Part shown: positions 59,616 to 64,000 of the stretch, piece by piece
Position numbering within the stretch: the stretch's first letter is position 1
Layout of the letters: each line of letters begins with the position of its first letter
NCBI GenBank assembly: GCA_022695795.1
Contig: MU404119.1
Coordinates: 1 to 64,000, forward strand
From: Biscogniauxia marginata
Taxonomy: Eukaryota; Ascomycota; Sordariomycetes; Xylariales; Xylariaceae
DNA: 64,000 nt
Direction of reading: 5' to 3'
Position numbers and translations under genes: made by a program
The notes under the pieces: model-generated
Told to the model about the DNA's origin: nothing
The model's input: the letters and a program-made list of their open reading frames with translations, nothing else
Databases searched by the model: none

Positions 59616-61283
59616 GCTCTCGTGTCAATAGGAAATGAAGGGCTTGTAGTAGAAAAGGAAAGTAAAAAAATAAAAATAAAAATAAATGTGCACAAGGCTG
59701 GGTTGAACAGATGGTCTCATTAAGGAGACAAAAAGTAAGTTGGCAAGGCATGCTCCGGTACCCGAGGTTTCAATGGCCTAGTTAACTAGGCCATTGAGGC
59801 GGACTTTCCTTCTACTCACCCCCCCAGGCCCATGGATAGTTACGTCGACCGGCTCAACTTGCTGTAGATAGAGGTTTAATTTAGATATAACCCTTTGTTT
59901 GTCCCAAATTTACCCCCCATCTAATTCACCTAGTGGGTGCTCCTTTTTCACTTCCATTTTCTTTTCTCTTTTCTTTTTTTATGTTCGTCGTAGTCTTGAG
60001 ATCTAGGGTTTGGTTTATAACAACCTGTATGACCCGAGCGAGGATACCGAGTCGAAAATATGTACGGCGTCTTGCGGGGATGCTTTGACAGTCTGTACCA
60101 TCCTCCTAAGATGTCCGTTATATATCTTTCTCAATTGCCAGCTTACCAACCGTCAACTCTACATGTGCTAGCTTTAGTGACCACAAACGGTAGGTCCCTT
60201 ATTCGGTGGATGGGTGACATGAAAGTATCCCTATCTAGGTATATATCTATGCCCACGGGACATACCTGAGTGCCACCCCGACAACAAACCATCATCTAGA
60301 AATTCTCCTCCACGTCGTGGACTTAGGATAGGTCCAATCGCAGAGAGAACTCTACGTCGCTGTTTAACTCGGCCCCCAGGGATTAGAAGAAAAAAAAGTT
60401 GCAACATTAAACATACCACTCCCCCTCTCGCCCTCCCCTTTCAGGCAAGTCCAGCCGTTTCACAATTATCAAGGAGAGGGAGAGGGCCTGGGAATCCAGC
60501 TCTGTTACCGTCCATACAAGTAGGCAACTAGAAAATATACGAGAATAATAAAATTAAAGAGAGAGAGGACACTAAAGAACTCTTCCCGAGCAATATAGCA
60601 AAGATTGGGGTGGCGCGTGTCACACGGAATGGCACCATCGATCCGTGGTCCCGAATCCCCTACACCCGAGCTTTTGGAGGGTTACGTTGCAGTAAGTAGT
60701 AGGGTGAAAACACGAAAAGGAGGGGGACAGGGGATCGCTATCTTCGATGCTGTAACTATGTGCCATCCCGGGTTCACGACAAAAATCTACTTTCACAACA
60801 GTTCCCTCTCAGCTTAGAAACACCGAAAGATTATAACATGAGGCTCAATAATACGGGACCTCCGGAGGTCATTCCATAATAGTCGTTGTGGAATCTCCTA
60901 TTCTAAAGGTGCGTGATGACACATGTACGGCCTTTTTTTCCCCTTGGATTTACAGACAAGACGGATCCTGCTCGGCATCTTCACAAGACCTATTCCCCTT
61001 CGTATCATGTGGGATGCCGGCTCTGTTGCATTTTGGAGGGGCCGAGGTTACAGGTTTGACACAATCACCTGTTATTGACCTCTCAAGTAAGTGAAAGATC
61101 ATCATTTTTATTTTCTCTGATTCACTAGATAATCTTTTTCTCGTTTCAAGGTCGCAAAAACAAAAGCCACCAATTTTGAATTCATTTTTCCCGCTCGTTA
61201 CACCGTTTGATGCCACCCAGATCCGCCGCTCCTTTTTCTTTTCTTTTTTCTTTCTTCTTTTTTATATACTGAGAATGTGCTCT
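59616..61283. other. Gene-free convergent spacer, 1.7 kb
   Basis: Between the tail-to-tail riboflavin synthase and pcm1 genes. It has an inverted repeat around 59770-59800 (CAATGGCCTAGTTAAC and its complement) that could form a small hairpin, and CT-rich sequence near 60430 and 61230-61260. No gene was found. Confidence 0.45.
59769..59799. terminator. Palindromic hairpin downstream of riboflavin synthase
   Basis: The sequence CAATGGCCTAGTTAACTAGGCCATTG is a perfect 26-bp palindrome with no loop, lying 155 bp after the stop codon. It may form a hairpin in 3' UTR RNA. A role in RNA end formation is only inference, since fungal 3' ends are not normally hairpin-dependent. Confidence 0.4.
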
Positions 61284-62906
61284 TTAATCTCCACCATACT
61301 TCTTTACTATGACGGCAACCTTATTCGCAAGCTCGTCCGCCTCGGAACGAGTGGCCGCCTCTGCATATACACGGCATGCATTCTCGGTGCCACTAGCTCG
61401 TGCGAATGATCGTGCATTCGTATACTTCTTCACGCACTGGTCGATCTCGTCCTGGCAGCCTACAGGCTGGCTCAGTTTCCGCTCGGCGTCTGTCGTCTGA
61501 AAGAGGTCCTTGTTGCCAACCTCGACACGGACGAGACGGTTGGGAAGGTCCTGATATGTCATGGCCCAATCACGGAGCGACCAGCCCTTGTGAGCAAGGA
61601 TAACCTCCACCATAAGCATGTCGGAGATAGCGTCGCCAACTGTCTGGTTTATGAGGTCGGCTAAGGCACTCAAGGTCTCGAGGGCGTCTTTCTGGGCCGG
61701 TGATTGTGGTTCTTTGGTCTTAAAGGTCTGTATCGCATCTGGTGAGAAAAGGACGGTACCGTGGCCATTGGCCTCGAAGTAAACGCCGATATCATATGAG
61801 CAGGCGGCGTGGTGAAGATGCTTGACGCCAGTTGGGGTACAGACGACTGGGAGCTGCAAGTGCTGCTCAACATACTTGGTGCTAGCCCCGTTGGCGTAGG
61901 CTGTCTGAATAACACCGATTCGGAGCTGGCCGTCTAGTCCTGCGTTTCTGAAGAGGTCCGCGATAAAGGAAGCAGCAAGTGTTGCAATGCGATCGCCGTC
62001 GAGCATGAAGAAACCCGTGTCCGGGTCAACCCAGTAATAGATGAGGCGGTCGGCATCTCCGTCTAGGGAGCACCATCGATCGCCAGGAGATGGCTTGGGG
62101 TTCGGTGGGGCCCGCTGTCTGGTCTTGACGAAGTCGGCACCACAATCAAGGTTCAGAACTTCCGGTCGCAGGACATCGTCGTTGAAGACTTTGACCTCTA
62201 GGCCGGTCTTCTGCGCGTCGTGATGCTTGAGCAACTCGCTAAGCTTAGGGCCGCCGACACCATTGGCACAGTCAACCGACAATGTCCCAGTTACTTTTCG
62301 GCCACGGAGAGAACGGTAAAATGCCTCAACAAGCTTCTTGTAGTACCCGGTCTCACTGACCTCGCCGTAGGACCCAGGAGTACCGGCGGTATTGATACAG
62401 CGGGTCAGGTAGTGAAGCTGGGGTGTCGTGAGGATCTTGTAGTCGATGTATTCGGTATTCGTAGCGGCGAGGGCATCGGAAAGAGCGGTGACGAGGGTTA
62501 TGCCCGAGGGGCGGGTGTCTCTGCCAGCAATGACCTTGCCAGGAGACGATAGGTCGACTTTGAGGGTATCGGCGAGCTTGTAGAGGTAGTCAACAAGTTC
62601 CTCGTGGCTAGGAGCATTGACTAGGCTCGTAGCATATGATTCCCAATCTTGTTCCAGCATGTCTCCCATAGGATCGACAATCTTGACTCCGTTGTCAACG
62701 GCAGGGTTGTGGCTAGCAGTGATCATGACACCGATGGCTTGGCCGTTGAGCTTGCGGCTTCGCAAGGCCGAAAGCAGACCAACTCTAAAGGTAACACCAT
62801 CAAGCAGATCGGCGCTCATGCGAAATCCCGCGGTGCCATACTTGTAAACCCTCCCGCCCACGATGTTGTGCTTCTTCGAGGCGGCGATAATAGCGTCCCG
62901 GTCCAT
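61284..62906 (-). CDS. pcm1: Phosphoacetylglucosamine mutase
   Basis: A single exon of 540 aa. The enzyme interconverts N-acetylglucosamine-6-phosphate and -1-phosphate, feeding UDP-GlcNAc for chitin, GPI anchors and N-glycans. All four mutase landmarks are present: the phospho-Ser loop VMITASHNPAVDNGVK (residues about 60-75), the Mg-binding DGDADR near 282-287, the sugar-binding FEANGHGTV, and the phosphate-binding RASGTENACRVYAEA near the C-terminus. The last reads GTEN where GTED is common. Length matches yeast Pcm1. It is divergent from mus81. Confidence 0.96.
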   Translation of the reverse strand: MDRDAIIAASKKHNIVGGRVYKYGTAGFRMSADLLDGVTFRVGLLSALRSRKLNGQAIGVMITASHNPAVDNGVKIVDPMGDMLEQDWESYATSLVNAPSHEELVDYLYKLADTLKVDLSSPGKVIAGRDTRPSGITLVTALSDALAATNTEYIDYKILTTPQLHYLTRCINTAGTPGSYGEVSETGYYKKLVEAFYRSLRGRKVTGTLSVDCANGVGGPKLSELLKHHDAQKTGLEVKVFNDDVLRPEVLNLDCGADFVKTRQRAPPNPKPSPGDRWCSLDGDADRLIYYWVDPDTGFFMLDGDRIATLAASFIADLFRNAGLDGQLRIGVIQTAYANGASTKYVEQHLQLPVVCTPTGVKHLHHAACSYDIGVYFEANGHGTVLFSPDAIQTFKTKEPQSPAQKDALETLSALADLINQTVGDAISDMLMVEVILAHKGWSLRDWAMTYQDLPNRLVRVEVGNKDLFQTTDAERKLSQPVGCQDEIDQCVKKYTNARSFARASGTENACRVYAEAATRSEADELANKVAVIVKKYGGD

Positions 62907-63459
62907 ATTGGCGGTATAAGTCCAGTAGTAGAATTAGCGAGAGGGGGTTTTGGCCCGTTTTCGATGCTACGACAAGTTTATGAGGGAGTGCGATGATAGT
63001 TGTCTTGTTGGGGGTTGACCGATCACCAGTGTTTACTTGGGAATAAATAAGTGAGAGGGCAAGATGGACAGGGCCGGGTTTGCTAGGGTGGACAGAACGA
63101 GATGTTGATGCCCCTCTGCCCCTCTCCGAGAATCAGCCCCGCCAGGGTTTACGAGATGGACCCCTGTCCACAGCAACCCTGTTGGTTATTATTAGCATGC
63201 AGCTAATGCTTATGACAAGGTCTGTTGCAGGGGTTAGTCCATCAGCTCTTTCCACGTGACTTGGCGACAAAGTGTCCACAAGCACGCGTCACACCTTCCG
63301 CGTCTCGGGCGCGTTTGACACTTGGGAAGGTACGCCCAATCGGTACCTTACCTACACTCCTTATTAGCATTCCTGGTCTTCCTCTTTCTCGTCTCCGCAC
63401 CTCGCTTTTCTTCCATCCACTTGCTCCTCTTGCCCCAAGCCCGCAACCCGGACGGGAGA
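62907..63459. promoter_or_regulatory. Divergent promoter region between pcm1 and mus81
   Basis: A 553-bp head-to-head spacer. It is C-rich and T-rich close to the mus81 start. No gene was seen. Confidence 0.45.
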
Positions 63460-64000
63460 ATGCCTCTGCCGGGGGACCCTTGTGCTAACCCCCTTCTGCT
63501 TGGGTGGGTCAAAGAATGGGTTGATTTGGCTCGAGAACGGAATTCTAAGGGTCTCATCACATATAAACATGCATACGACGCCCTCAAGGCCTGTCCGGTC
63601 ACCTTCAGCCACCCCTCTCAGCTTCAACAACTGAGAGGGTTTGGTCCCAAATTGTGCGACCGTTTGACCAACCAGCTGCAGAAGCACTGCCAGGAGAATG
63701 GCTTGCCGATGCCTAAGCGGCCAAGGAAATGGCGAATTCCCGGCCTGGCAGATCAGGAAGAGGACGAAGAGGACCTCGAACAAAAACCGGCAAAGAAGCC
63801 TAGGAGAACAAAACCATATGTTCCTACTCTTCGCTCTGGTGCCTATGCTCTGATCATTGCCTTAAGTTCGCTCGAGGAGGGCACTCGCATAGGAATGACC
63901 AAAGCGCGGCTCATCGAAGCTGCACAAAAACATTGTGATACCTCTTTCACGGCCCCGTCTGACCCCACGAAATTTTACACTGCTTGGAATTCCATGAAGA
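63460..64000 (+). CDS. mus81: Crossover junction endonuclease Mus81, N-terminal part (runs off the edge)
   Basis: An open frame from the ATG at 63460 is uninterrupted to the window's right edge, giving the first 180 residues. Mus81 with Eme1/Mms4 cuts branched DNA such as Holliday junctions and stalled forks. The N-terminal helix-hairpin-helix region is visible: LGWVKEWVDLARERNSKGL, TYKHAYDALKACP, LRGFGPKLCDRLTNQLQ. An acidic and basic linker follows (DQEEDEEDLEQ, KKPRRTKPY), and then a second helical module, VPTLRSGAYALIIAL and MTKARLIEAAQKHC, the winged-helix region. The nuclease domain with its ERKXXXD signature lies outside the window. Confidence 0.9.
   Translation, partial: MPLPGDPCANPLLLGWVKEWVDLARERNSKGLITYKHAYDALKACPVTFSHPSQLQQLRGFGPKLCDRLTNQLQKHCQENGLPMPKRPRKWRIPGLADQEEDEEDLEQKPAKKPRRTKPYVPTLRSGAYALIIALSSLEEGTRIGMTKARLIEAAQKHCDTSFTAPSDPTKFYTAWNSMK

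Overview
The window is nuclear DNA of a filamentous ascomycete (Pezizomycotina, probably Sordariomycetes). The genes have short GT-AG introns, mostly 50-100 nt, with CTAAC-like branch sites. The gene set is fungal: HapC, an RTA1 protein, an Atg33-like protein, Dop1, Rrn3, and a WSC-domain glyoxal oxidase. A roughly 1 kb block of extreme A+T at 57.5-58.6 kb looks like a repeat destroyed by repeat-induced point mutation (RIP). I rebuilt exon structures by hand from splice signals, frame continuity and family conservation. For every multi-exon gene the exon lengths sum to a whole number of codons.

Layout. 0.3-3.6 kb: secreted copper-radical oxidase with four WSC domains. 5.8-13.8 kb: a compact housekeeping block with an RTA1 membrane protein, Tgs1 cap hypermethylase, GRASP/Grh1, Ost2/DAD1, a TMEM14 protein, Cmc2, a MITE-like inverted-repeat element and prefoldin subunit 2. 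13.8-18.0 kb: a long gene-free stretch leading to hapC. 18.0-25.1 kb: HapC, Rrn3 and a bZIP factor. 26.5-37.8 kb: Dop1, Mon1 and an ELMO protein. 38.5-46.5 kb: a GRF zinc-finger protein, an acidic orphan, an Atg33-like protein and peroxisomal 2,4-dienoyl-CoA reductase. 46.5-50.2 kb: no intact gene, but a decayed CorA-like fragment. 50.2-57.1 kb: an SDR16C-type dehydrogenase, PRMT1 and a Pif1 helicase. 57.1-64.0 kb: the AT-rich relic, riboflavin synthase, phosphoacetylglucosamine mutase, and the start of mus81, which runs off the right edge.

How the genes relate. This is not a biosynthetic cluster or a defence island. Several products act in membrane traffic (GRASP, Dop1, Mon1, probably ELMO), and dop1 and mon1 share one divergent promoter region. 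Others act in RNA and transcription (Tgs1, Rrn3, HapC, bZIP, PRMT1), mitochondria or peroxisomes (Cmc2, Atg33-like, Pif1, Sps19), and genome stability (Mus81, Pif1, possibly the GRF protein).

I found no convincing wholly new system. The best leads are: the bZIP gene, whose second intron holds a strong nested G/C hairpin and whose retention would remove a conserved C-terminal domain; the 307-bp element with about 79-bp inverted ends; the RIP-like block; the decayed CorA-like fragment; the acidic orphan; and unusual splice features (a GC-AG intron, two GTCCGT donors, 14- and 20-nt exons). No tRNA, rRNA or CRISPR array was recognised.
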